A DNA stretch of 64,000 bases from Elusimicrobia bacterium GWA2_66_18 (GTDB lineage: Bacteria > Elusimicrobiota > Elusimicrobia > UBA1565 > UBA9628), in assembly GCA_001799675.1 (NCBI GenBank), contig MGTX01000017.1, positions 82,623 to 146,622 on the forward strand, in the 5' to 3' direction. A model generated the notes under the pieces. The model saw only the letters and a list, made by a program, of their open reading frames with translations, made no database searches and had not been told where the DNA came from. The translations under genes were made by a program, and so were the position numbers. This document shows, piece after piece, positions 8,504 to 16,736 of this stretch. Within the stretch, counting starts at the first letter, position 1; every line of letters begins with the position of its first letter.

Positions 8504-8572
8504 TGGGTGTCATGGGTCTTTTGACCTAACGAGACAGGAAGAATGAGCCCGCGCGGGTCCACCTGGCTGCTC

Positions 8573-10438
8573 TCATCCGAGAACGGGAGCCGGGAGGTCG
8601 TCGGCCTCGGGAGCCAAAGGCAAGGTGAAGGAGAAGGTCGCGCCGTTGCCCGATTCGCTGCCCACCCATATCTCGCCGCGGTGCTGATTCACGAGGTCCC
8701 GGGCGATCGCCAGTCCCAGCCCCACCCCTTCCCGCCTCCCAGCCTGTCCCTGGGAGAAGCGCTCGAAGATGCGCTTCTGATCCTCGGAATCGATCCCGCA
8801 GCCGGTGTCCTGGACCGAGATCACGGCCATCCCCTCGCGCTCGGGACCGCCCAGCTTGGCCGACAGCTCGACGCGCCCTTCCTCGGGCGTGAACTTGATG
8901 GCATTGGAGACCAGGTTGTTGAGAATCTGAAGGAGCCGCCCGCGGTCGGCCAGCACCGGCGGCAGGGCACGCAAGCTCTCCGGCTCCTCTACCTCCAAGG
9001 AGATTCGCTTCGAGCGCGACCAGGGCATGAGGGCCTGGACGCACTCCCGCAGAAGCGGCTCCAGGGACACTCGTTCGGGACGCACGGTCATGTGCCCCGA
9101 GCTGATCTTGGAGAAGTCGAGCAGTTCGTCGATCATCTGGCGAAGCGTCCGGCTGTTGCGCACGCAGATGTCGAAAAAATCTCCCTCCTCGCCTTCCAGA
9201 CGCGAGCGCGTCCTTTCGGTCAAAATCTCCAGGGCCGAGCAGATGGCGGTCAGAGGGGCCTTGAGGTCGTGGGTGATGTTGGCCAGGAACTCTTCCTGGA
9301 GCCTCTGGGTCTCCCGGAACTTCGCGGCATGGGGCAAGACGGCGTACGTGCCGACGATCCGCCCCCGCTCGTCGTGCACGACGGCGACCGACTGCCGGAA
9401 GGCCTCCATGGCCCCGGACGCGCCGGCCGACTGGACCTCCTCGGACACGGGCCGGTTCTCCGGGATGACGAGTTCCTTGGCCAGGACGACGAACTGATCG
9501 TCGTTCTGCATCCCCTCGAGCAGCTTCTTGCCGGCGACGGCCGCGAAGGGCTGGCCGACGATCTCCTCGGCGGTCGGGTCCATCATCAAGACGCGCCCCT
9601 CCTGGTCGACGATCACCTTGCCCTGGGCGACCGTGGTCAGAACGCTCTCCGTGCGCACGCGCTCGTTGATGACTCCTTGTTTTTCCAGCAGGAGCTTGTG
9701 GGAGGCCTCGGACGCATGACGAGCCAGAGCCTGTTCGACGTGGCGCAGCGCCTCGGCGTAGACCTGAGCGCGTTCCTGCGGATCGGAGATGCTCTTGTCC
9801 ACCAGGGTCTTGATGAAGGAACCGAAGCCCAGCACCGGCTTGGGCGCGGGCGGCGGCGCCTCCTGCTTGGGCGCGGGAGCGGGTTGGGGCCGGGGCGCGG
9901 GCGGCGGCGGGAGATTGACGGGGCGCGGGGCCGCCAGAGGTTTCTGCAACATCGCGGAGGCGGGCAAAGTCACCCGCCTCGATTTCACGAAATCCTCCAC
10001 GTTGGCCTGGATGTGGCGCACGCCGCGCTCCTTCAGGAAGTCGCCCGCGTCGGTCTGGTAGGCGCGGTTGGGCGGGGTGGAGGCCAGCTCGCAGAGGGCG
10101 GAGAACTCGAAGAGCTTGCATTCCGGGTGGAACGTGACGCTGTGCAAAGCGTGGCACCGGAAGGCGATGGCCGGCAACTCGTAGGCCTGCGCCGAGTCCG
10201 CCACGATCTGTCCGTTGACGAGCCAGCGCCCGGCGACGAGCGAGAAGTCGATCTCCGGCCAGCCGCTCTCCGTGAAGATCTCGTGCAGAAGGTGCCAGGA
10301 CTCGTTCTGGGAGGAGACCGGGACGGGGTGCCCGACGCTGTAGAGCGAGACCAGCTTCACGGTCTGGCCGAATGATTTCAAGAATCCGCGGCACAGATCC
10401 AGGACGCGAGGCGAGACGGACGTCTCCGAGTCTTTCAT
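8573..10438 (-). CDS. PAS-domain sensor histidine kinase
   Basis: This 621-residue protein has a helical N-terminal region (1-150), a Pro-rich linker (about 165-200), a coiled segment, a PAS domain (about 265-375, with VIVDQEGRVLMMDPTAEEIVG) and a HisKA domain with the phosphoacceptor in NITHDLKAPL (about residue 393). The HATPase domain shows the N box (NNLVSNAIKFT), G1 (DTGCGID), F box (FERFSQ) and G2 (GVGLGLAIA). No transmembrane segment is evident, so it is probably cytoplasmic. Its ATG overlaps the stop of the TPR gene as ATGA. The signal and cognate regulator are unknown; the receiver domain of the nearby PilB fusion is the obvious candidate, by position only. Some other long frames over this gene are shadows. 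Confidence 0.92.
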   Translation of the reverse strand: MKDSETSVSPRVLDLCRGFLKSFGQTVKLVSLYSVGHPVPVSSQNESWHLLHEIFTESGWPEIDFSLVAGRWLVNGQIVADSAQAYELPAIAFRCHALHSVTFHPECKLFEFSALCELASTPPNRAYQTDAGDFLKERGVRHIQANVEDFVKSRRVTLPASAMLQKPLAAPRPVNLPPPPAPRPQPAPAPKQEAPPPAPKPVLGFGSFIKTLVDKSISDPQERAQVYAEALRHVEQALARHASEASHKLLLEKQGVINERVRTESVLTTVAQGKVIVDQEGRVLMMDPTAEEIVGQPFAAVAGKKLLEGMQNDDQFVVLAKELVIPENRPVSEEVQSAGASGAMEAFRQSVAVVHDERGRIVGTYAVLPHAAKFRETQRLQEEFLANITHDLKAPLTAICSALEILTERTRSRLEGEEGDFFDICVRNSRTLRQMIDELLDFSKISSGHMTVRPERVSLEPLLRECVQALMPWSRSKRISLEVEEPESLRALPPVLADRGRLLQILNNLVSNAIKFTPEEGRVELSAKLGGPEREGMAVISVQDTGCGIDSEDQKRIFERFSQGQAGRREGVGLGLAIARDLVNQHRGEIWVGSESGNGATFSFTLPLAPEADDLPAPVLG

Positions 10439-11211
10439 ACGGCCTCCCCCAGGAGGGCAAAGCCCTGCTTGATCATCGGGTCGGAGCTTCTCAAGCTGCT
10501 CGCCTTGCCGAGGATCTCAAGCGCCTTCGCGCGCAGGCCCTTGCGGTCGAGGAGCATCGCGATGTCGTAGTAGACCTGGATATTGGCGGGATGCAGCCGA
10601 AGCGCGTCCTCGAGTTCGACGAGGGCCTCGGCGTAGCGGCCGCGCTCGCAGAGGGCCGCCGCCAAGTCGAGGCGAACGGCCAGCAGAGCGGGCACCATCT
10701 CCAGGATATGCCGGACGGCCGCGTCGTCCGGATCGTAGCCCCTGACCCGCCAGCGCTCGGCCAGGTTCTCCGCGTCCGCCGGGTCGAGTTCGGCGGCGAG
10801 CGCGGCCTCTCTCGCGCGCCGCTCGGGGTCCGCCTTGGCGCCGTGGCGCAGAGCCGCGGCCATCGCCCGGTGGGCGGCGGCCAACTCCGGCGCCAGGCGC
10901 AGGGCCGTCTCCGCGTAGCCGTAAGCCAAGTCGTAAAGGCTCTGGAACTCCAGGAGATGAAGCTCGCGCCAAAATCCCAGACAGGAGGACTCGCGCCTGA
11001 AGCCCCAGCACGAGTACGTCTCCGAGAGCTCCACGTAGGCCGGCGCGAAGGCGGGCGCCAACTCGATGGCCTCGCGCAGCAGAGGAACGGCTTCCTCGTA
11101 GCCGGGCACGTCGAAGGCCAGGCGCTGCGCTCGTCCGCGTCGGACGAGTTCGCGCACGCGGACCTCGCCGTCGGTCTCGATCTCTTTCTGGAGCGGTGTC
11201 TCGATATTCAT
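10435..11211 (-). CDS. TPR-repeat protein in pilus/signalling operon
   Basis: About 258 residues with no signal peptide. TPR-like repeats are visible, such as YEEAVPLLREAIELAP, YGYAETALRLAPELAAAHRAM and YAEALVELEDALRLHPANIQVYYDIAML. Start choice: an in-frame GTG at 11220 overlaps the pilB stop as GTGA, but the ATG at 11211 has GGAG eight bases upstream and is preferred. The gene sits between the REC-PilB ATPase and the histidine kinase with overlaps at both ends, so it probably works with them, perhaps as a cytoplasmic adaptor. Function is otherwise unknown. Confidence 0.75.
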   Translation of the reverse strand: MNIETPLQKEIETDGEVRVRELVRRGRAQRLAFDVPGYEEAVPLLREAIELAPAFAPAYVELSETYSCWGFRRESSCLGFWRELHLLEFQSLYDLAYGYAETALRLAPELAAAHRAMAAALRHGAKADPERRAREAALAAELDPADAENLAERWRVRGYDPDDAAVRHILEMVPALLAVRLDLAAALCERGRYAEALVELEDALRLHPANIQVYYDIAMLLDRKGLRAKALEILGKASSLRSSDPMIKQGFALLGEAV

Positions 11212-11216
11212 GGGTC

Positions 11217-13190
11217 TCACTCCGAGAGGATGATGTTGAGCGCCTCCTCGACCGTCGTTTCACCCGCGGCCACGGCGTCCAAGGCCGCGTCGCAGAGACT
11301 GCGCATGCCCTCGGCCTCGGCCTGCTTGCTCAACTGGTCCAGGCTCGCGCTGGTCAAAATGAGGCGACGCATCTCGGAGGTGCGCACGTCCATCACCTCG
11401 AAAAGCGGTATCCTCCCCGTGTAGCCGCTGCGGCCGCAGGCCGCGCAGCCGCGGCCGACGCAGGCCGAGGCCAGTTTCTCCTTGCGGCCGCCGCCGATCA
11501 GGCGCACGATCTCCTCGGAGGGCGGGGAGGGCGCCCGACACTTGGGGCAGATCCGTCGCACCAGGCGCTGGGCCACCACGAGCTTGAGGCTGTCGGCCAC
11601 CAGGTACGGCGCCAGTCCCATATGGGTCAGGCGCATGACGGCGGCCGGGGCGCTGTTGGTGTGGAGGGTGGACAAGACGAGATGGCCGGTGATCGCGGCC
11701 TTGACCGATATCTCGGCCGTCTCGAGGTCGCGGATCTCGCCGACAAGCATGATGTCGGGGTCCTGGCGCAGGAAGGATCGCAGCACGGCCTCGAAAGTGA
11801 CGCCGATGTGGGCGCGCACCGGCACCTGGGTAATTCCCGCCAGTTCGTACTCGACGGGGTCCTCGGCCGTCATGATGTTCACGTTGGGCTGGTTGAGCTG
11901 ACGGATCATCGTGTAGAGCGTGGTGCTCTTGCCGCTGCCCGTCGGACCGGTGACGAGGAGCAGGCCGTGCGGACTCTGCAGGGCCTTGGCCACGACCTCC
12001 AGGTCGCGGCTGGACAACTGCAATTCCTCGAGCTTTTCCTTAAGCTTGGCGCCGCCGAGGATGCGCAGCACCAACTTCTCGCCGTGGAGCGCGGGGATCG
12101 TGCTCACCCGGAACTCGACCTTATGTCCCTTGATCACCGCGCGCACCTGCCCGTCCTGGGGACGGCGGCGCTCGGTGATGATCAGGTTCGACATGATCTT
12201 GACGCGGGCGGCCACCTGCGCCTGGAGAGCGATGGGGAGGCGGCAGAGCAGGCGCAGGGTTCCGTCCACCCGGACGCGCACCACGACGGCCTTTTCTTGG
12301 GGTTCGATGTGGACGTCGCTGGCCCCCATCTCCACCGCCTGCACGAGGATCTTGTTGATGCGGTTGACGATCGGCGAGTCGTTGGCGAGGACATCCAGGC
12401 CGGACAGGTCGTCTTCGTGTTCTTTCTTCTGCTCCTCGATGAGAAGGTCGTCGCCGCTCGATTCCCCGAGCGCTTCGATGGACTCCGCGACGGGCTCCGC
12501 GTCGAGTTGCGCGACCGCCTCCGGCGACGCCTCGGGCGAGGCGGAGACGTCCAGCGTCCCGCCGTCGGTCTTCCCCGCCCCGTCTGCGGGAACGTCGGGC
12601 GCCCGCAGGATTCCGGAAACAGCCTGGAGCAGGTCCGCGTTGGAGATCGGCTTCTCCAGCAATCGGGCGACGTCCAGGCCGAGATCGCGCAGATGGCGGC
12701 GATTGGCCGCGCCCGTCAGGAAGATCACCGGCAGCTTGCGGGTCTCGTCGCGGCGCCGCAACTCCATCAGGAGCTCGTAGCCGTTCATGCGGGGCATCTC
12801 GAAATCGAGGAGGGCTAGATCGGGACGCTGCTCTCGCGCAACCCGAAGTCCTTCGGCTCCGTTGTCCGCCTCCGACACCTCATAGCCCCGGGAGGTGAGC
12901 AGGTAGCGGAGCACCTTGCGATAGTCCTTGCTGTCCTCGACGATGAGCACGCGGGGCGCCCGGCGCGCCAACGGCCGCAGGAGCGCCTCGGCCTCTTCCT
13001 TCCCGCCGTCGGTCGAGGCCTGCGTCACGAGCGGCTCGGCGGCGGCCTGCGCGGGCGGGGGCTCTTCGACGGGCGTCGTCGCGGAGGCGCGCTCCGCTTC
13101 GGGCTGAGGGCTCTCCGGGGACAGGGGCCCGATGAGAGCATCCAGCTCCGCCAACAAACGCTCCGGGTCGAGCCGGGATCCTGGGCTCAT
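11217..13190 (-). CDS. pilB: Receiver-domain fusion of type IV pilus assembly / type II secretion ATPase (PilB/GspE)
   Basis: The 657-residue protein joins two modules. Residues 78-195 form a CheY-like receiver: acidic E85/D86, phosphoacceptor D129 in LLDF, Thr159 and K180 in LEKP. An acidic, Pro/Ala-rich linker leads to a GspE/PilB ATPase from about 265: SDVHIEP, Walker A GPTGSGKST (415-423), Asp box around TAEDPVEY, Walker B MLVGEIRD, His box TGHLVLSTLHTN, and a C4 zinc motif (CPKC...CVGRGCAACG) typical of assembly ATPases rather than PilT. The usual N-terminal MshEN domain, which binds c-di-GMP in relatives, is absent; the receiver takes its place. The ATG at 13190 has GGAGG nine bases upstream. 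It powers pilin polymerisation at the inner membrane; phosphorylation control is inferred. Confidence 0.9.
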   Translation of the reverse strand: MSPGSRLDPERLLAELDALIGPLSPESPQPEAERASATTPVEEPPPAQAAAEPLVTQASTDGGKEEAEALLRPLARRAPRVLIVEDSKDYRKVLRYLLTSRGYEVSEADNGAEGLRVAREQRPDLALLDFEMPRMNGYELLMELRRRDETRKLPVIFLTGAANRRHLRDLGLDVARLLEKPISNADLLQAVSGILRAPDVPADGAGKTDGGTLDVSASPEASPEAVAQLDAEPVAESIEALGESSGDDLLIEEQKKEHEDDLSGLDVLANDSPIVNRINKILVQAVEMGASDVHIEPQEKAVVVRVRVDGTLRLLCRLPIALQAQVAARVKIMSNLIITERRRPQDGQVRAVIKGHKVEFRVSTIPALHGEKLVLRILGGAKLKEKLEELQLSSRDLEVVAKALQSPHGLLLVTGPTGSGKSTTLYTMIRQLNQPNVNIMTAEDPVEYELAGITQVPVRAHIGVTFEAVLRSFLRQDPDIMLVGEIRDLETAEISVKAAITGHLVLSTLHTNSAPAAVMRLTHMGLAPYLVADSLKLVVAQRLVRRICPKCRAPSPPSEEIVRLIGGGRKEKLASACVGRGCAACGRSGYTGRIPLFEVMDVRTSEMRRLILTSASLDQLSKQAEAEGMRSLCDAALDAVAAGETTVEEALNIILSE

Positions 13191-13253
13191 GCAACGGCCT
13201 CCGCCATGCTCGCTACATAGTAGCAACGATATAGCCGCATTAAAGATCCGTCT

Positions 13254-14717
13254 TCACAGGAAGGAGTCTTTCGAGCGCCTCAAGACGTCGCGCGCGGCGA
13301 CGTCTTGTTTGCGGGGATCGAGGGTGCGCCGGATCGAGCGGGCGGGACCGCCGATCCCGGAGTCCGGCCGCGAGAGGTCGACGGACACGGGCCGCTCCTT
13401 GACTCCGCTGGCGTCGGCGAACACGACCACTTTGGGGCGCAGCAGATCCGCGGGGTTGTTCCGGCTCACCACGCTCCGCTCGCCGCCGTCGAGCATCAAC
13501 TCGGCGCCGATCGGGTAGACCCCCACGACGTTGATGAAGACCCTGAGCAAAAGCGGGTCGAAGGCGGTCCCGGAACACTGGACCATCCGGCGCAGGGTCT
13601 CATCGGGGGACATCGCCCGCTTGACGTAGACCCGGCCTGAGGTCATGGCGTCGAAGGCGTCGGCGATGGCGCAGATGCGGGAGAATAGATCCTGGCGGCG
13701 TGGGCGCTTCGGATACCCCGAACCGTCCATGCCCATATGGTGCTCGAAGGCGATGGTGAGAGCGCGCGCCAGAGCGGCGTCGAGCGGGCGGCGCATGGCC
13801 AGGAGCGTCTTAACGCCGAGCGCGGGATGACGACGCATGAGCCGCCAGTCGCTCTCGTCGAACTCGTCGGGCTTATCGATGAGTTCTCGGGGGAGCTTGG
13901 CTTTGCCCACGTCGTGGAAGAGGGCGCCGAAGCCCAGGTCCTCAAGGGCCTCGCGACTCAGGCCCAAGCGGGCCCCGATGGCGACGGAATAGACGCAGAC
14001 GTTGACCGAGTGGGCGTAGGTGTACTCGTCGAAGCTGTGGAGGATCGAGAGCTCGAAAAGAGCCTGCGCGTCGCGGGCCACCTGGTCGGCCAGGCCCTGC
14101 ACCACGCGTTTGGCCCGGGCGAAGTCCGCGTCCTGCCCGGCGCGCGCCCGGGTCATGATGTCCTCCACGACGTCGACCGCCTCGAAGAAAGTCCGGTGCG
14201 CGACGTCGCCGTCCTGCTCCTGCCTCGGTTGCCTCCCCACCCCCTTGCCTCCCAGCGGCTCGTCCTCCGCTTGGAATTGAGGGGGGTGCACCGAGATCGC
14301 GCTCACGCCCGCGGTCGCGAGGAGCCGCCGCAGTTCCTCGAGAGACCTCTCGCGGCGAGAGCCCCCCCCGTTGAAGGCGAAGACGAACGCATCGAGCTGC
14401 TCGACCGCGGGGCCGGAACGGAACTCGATGCACCCGACGCCTCGCCGCTTCATCTCGGAGAGCAGGAAGCGCGATCCCGCGTCGCCCGGCGGGAATCGGA
14501 TAGGCGCGTCGTTGAAGAGGAGGAGATCCTCCTGCCTCTCGAGGCGGACGGGGGCGCCGGCGCGCAGGGCCCGAGCCAGCGCCCCGCGCGCCTCGACGGA
14601 ATGAGTCTTATAGCCCTCGTTGTCGGGACCGTAGACGGAAGCCGCTTTGAGGAGGACGAAGAGCAGCCGGGCCAGTTCGGCGGCGACGGCGGGAGCGACG
14701 TTCTTCACGGGGGTCAT
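13254..14717 (-). CDS. HD-GYP domain protein, probable cyclic-di-GMP phosphodiesterase
   Basis: The 487-residue protein has an N-terminal helical domain (1-150) of unknown type and an HD-GYP domain from about 225 to 410. Metal-ligand and signature residues are complete: HD at 268-269 followed by GK (FHDVGKAKLP), HH at 326-327, and DGSGYP (331-336), then ADAFDAMTSGR. This predicts hydrolysis of cyclic-di-GMP (or cGAMP) in the cytoplasm. The C-terminal tail (about 415-487) is basic and unassigned. The ATG overlaps the upstream helical gene as ATGA, and the REC-PilB gene follows 63 bases downstream, so second-messenger control of pili is plausible. Confidence 0.92.
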   Translation of the reverse strand: MTPVKNVAPAVAAELARLLFVLLKAASVYGPDNEGYKTHSVEARGALARALRAGAPVRLERQEDLLLFNDAPIRFPPGDAGSRFLLSEMKRRGVGCIEFRSGPAVEQLDAFVFAFNGGGSRRERSLEELRRLLATAGVSAISVHPPQFQAEDEPLGGKGVGRQPRQEQDGDVAHRTFFEAVDVVEDIMTRARAGQDADFARAKRVVQGLADQVARDAQALFELSILHSFDEYTYAHSVNVCVYSVAIGARLGLSREALEDLGFGALFHDVGKAKLPRELIDKPDEFDESDWRLMRRHPALGVKTLLAMRRPLDAALARALTIAFEHHMGMDGSGYPKRPRRQDLFSRICAIADAFDAMTSGRVYVKRAMSPDETLRRMVQCSGTAFDPLLLRVFINVVGVYPIGAELMLDGGERSVVSRNNPADLLRPKVVVFADASGVKERPVSVDLSRPDSGIGGPARSIRRTLDPRKQDVAARDVLRRSKDSFL

Positions 14718-15100
14718 GGGCGTCCCCCCTCGCGCGACGGCGCATCCATCCAGAGCCGCAGGGATTGCCGCAAACGGCGGGCTTGCGAGGACTCCCGGTC
14801 GGTTTGCGCCGCCCCGATCCTGGTCAGGCCTTCGATCAGCTTGACGGCCGCAAAGACCTCGCCTTGCGCCTGGAAGCGGTCATGAAGCCGGTCGAGGAGA
14901 GTGCAGGTCTCGCCGAAGCCCTCGGCGTCGGTCTCGGCGGCGAGTTGATCGAGGACGACTCCTGCCACGGCAAGGGCCGGCTCGAAGTCCGCCGCCTCGC
15001 GCCGGCAGGCCTCCAGCGCGGCGCCGTCTCCGGAGAGGTCCGCCAACTCGCAGAGCAGGCGGGCGATCTTCGCCTCGGTCTCATCGGACGAGCGGATCAT
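14714..15100 (-). CDS. Small helical protein of unknown function
   Basis: The 128-residue soluble protein is predicted all-helical, with no signal peptide and no recognised motif. It is the first gene of the HD-GYP/REC-PilB/TPR/histidine kinase run and overlaps the HD-GYP start by ATGA. GGAG lies five bases before its ATG. A TAGAAT box (minus strand, 15122-15127) about 20 bases upstream could be its -10 element; no -35 match was seen. A regulatory or adaptor role is possible from position only. Confidence 0.65.
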   Translation of the reverse strand: MIRSSDETEAKIARLLCELADLSGDGAALEACRREAADFEPALAVAGVVLDQLAAETDAEGFGETCTLLDRLHDRFQAQGEVFAAVKLIEGLTRIGAAQTDRESSQARRLRQSLRLWMDAPSREGGRP

Positions 15101-15200
15101 ATTCGCTCCATTGATCCTATGATTCTACACGCAACGTCCCAGCCACACCGCGCCGACGGGATCGGTTGCATCCTCGGCGGGGATTTAGTGAAATCGCACG

Positions 15201-16631
15201 ATGACCAAGAAGAAAACCTCCAAGGGCAACCTCGCTTACGAGCGCAAGAACGGCTACGCCGGCCTCTCCGCCGCCGAGCACAAGCGCATGGAGGAAGTCT
15301 CCAAGGACTACATGGCCTTCCTCGGCGAGGGCAAAACGGAGCGCGAGGCCCATGACGAGGCCGTGAGGCGGCTGGAGGCCGCGGGCTTCAAGGATCTCGA
15401 TACCCTGCCCGAGGGCACGCGGCTGAAGGCGGGAGATAAGGTCTATCGCGGCGGCGCCGGCAAGACCGTCATCGCGGTGGTGCTCGGCCGCAAGCCGCTC
15501 GACGCGGGCCTCCATATCCTCGGCGCCCACATCGACTCGCCGCGCCTGGACGTCAAGCAAAATCCGCTCTACGAAAACGGCGAGATGGCCCTGCTCGACA
15601 CCCACTACTACGGCGGCATCAAGAAGTACCAGTGGATCTGCCTGCCGCTGGCCCTCCATGGCGTCTTCGTGCGTCCCGACGGCAAGAAGGTCACCCTGCG
15701 CGTCGGCGAGGACCCGGCGGACCCCGTCTTCACCATCACCGACCTCCTGCCCCACTTGGCCAACGACCAGATGAAGAAGACGATGAGCGAAGCCGTCGAG
15801 GGCGAGGGGCTGGACGTGCTGGTCGGCTCCGTGCCCTCCAAGGACAAGAAAGCCAAGGAGAAGATCAAGCACCGCGTCCTGGAGCTTCTGAAGGAGCGCT
15901 ACGGCGTCGTCGAGGCGGACTTCGTGTCCTCGGAACTCGAGTTCGTCCCCGCCGGGCCGCCGCGCGAGGCGGGCCTGGATCGCTCCATGATCCTCGGCTA
16001 CGGTCACGACGACCGCTCCTGCGCTTTCACCTCGCTCAAGGCCCTTCTGGAGATGGGCGGCGTGCCCGAGCACGCTGCCTGCGTGCTGCTGGCCGACAAG
16101 GAGGAAATCGGCTCCTACGGCAGCACGGGCATGGATTCAAGCTTCCTCGAGAACGCCGCCGCCGAGCTCTTTCACCTCACCGAAGGCGGCTACGACGGCC
16201 TGAAGCTGCGCCGGGCCCTCGAGCGTTCCTGGGCCCTCTCGGCCGACGTCAACGCTCTCCATGATCCGCTCTACCCCGCCGTCTCCGAGCGCAAGAACGC
16301 CGCGAACCTCAACCAAGGCGTCATCCTCACGAAGTACACCGGCAGCCGCGGCAAGTCCGGGGCAAGCGACGCCCACGCCGAGTTCATCGCCCAGATCCGC
16401 CGCATCTTCGACGGGGCGGGCGCGCAGTGGCAGGCGGCCGAGTTGGGGAAGGTTGATCAGGGCGGCGGCGGCACGATCGCCTTCCTCCTGGCCCGCTACG
16501 GCATGTCGGTGCTCGACTGCGGCGTCGGCGTGCTCTCCATGCACGCTCCGTGGGAACTCATCGGCAAGCTCGACCTCTACATGGCCTACAAGGGCTACCG
16601 CGCCTTCCTTCTCGACCATCGCCGGAAATAG
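15201..16631 (+). CDS. M18-family metalloaminopeptidase
   Basis: The 476-residue product matches the M18 (aspartyl aminopeptidase/ApeB) plan: first metal site GAHIDSPRLD (about residues 107-116), HYYGGIKKYQW, bridging-metal region HDDRSC, catalytic DKEEIGSYG, SADVNALHDP, and the last metal histidine in SMHAPWE. It should remove N-terminal acidic or neutral residues from peptides in the cytoplasm, as a dodecameric zinc enzyme in known members. A weak promoter may be present: TTGCAT (15166-15171), 17 bases, TGAAAT, six bases, ATG. It is divergent from the HD-GYP/PilB run. It stands alone, with 102 bases before nagZ. Confidence 0.9.
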   Translation: MTKKKTSKGNLAYERKNGYAGLSAAEHKRMEEVSKDYMAFLGEGKTEREAHDEAVRRLEAAGFKDLDTLPEGTRLKAGDKVYRGGAGKTVIAVVLGRKPLDAGLHILGAHIDSPRLDVKQNPLYENGEMALLDTHYYGGIKKYQWICLPLALHGVFVRPDGKKVTLRVGEDPADPVFTITDLLPHLANDQMKKTMSEAVEGEGLDVLVGSVPSKDKKAKEKIKHRVLELLKERYGVVEADFVSSELEFVPAGPPREAGLDRSMILGYGHDDRSCAFTSLKALLEMGGVPEHAACVLLADKEEIGSYGSTGMDSSFLENAAAELFHLTEGGYDGLKLRRALERSWALSADVNALHDPLYPAVSERKNAANLNQGVILTKYTGSRGKSGASDAHAEFIAQIRRIFDGAGAQWQAAELGKVDQGGGGTIAFLLARYGMSVLDCGVGVLSMHAPWELIGKLDLYMAYKGYRAFLLDHRRK

Positions 16632-16721
16632 CCGGGGCGGGAACGTCTCAAAAGCTCAGGCCCGAGCGACGGAAGGCGGGGTGCGCCGCGATCATAACAA
16701 ACGCGGGCCATGCCGTTTTGT

Positions 16722-16736
16722 TAGACTCGACATGTG
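16722..16736 (+). promoter_or_regulatory. -10 box directly before the nagZ GTG
   Basis: TAGACT (16722-16727) ends six bases before the GTG start at 16734. No convincing -35 box was found, so support is the hexamer and its spacing only. Confidence 0.4.

Noticed and set aside
8526..10460. 644-codon minus-strand frame over the histidine kinase
   Set aside because: It is a second frame of the same strand, full of Arg/Gly/Pro and without motifs. The frame at 8573-10438 contains the complete PAS, HisKA and HATPase motifs.
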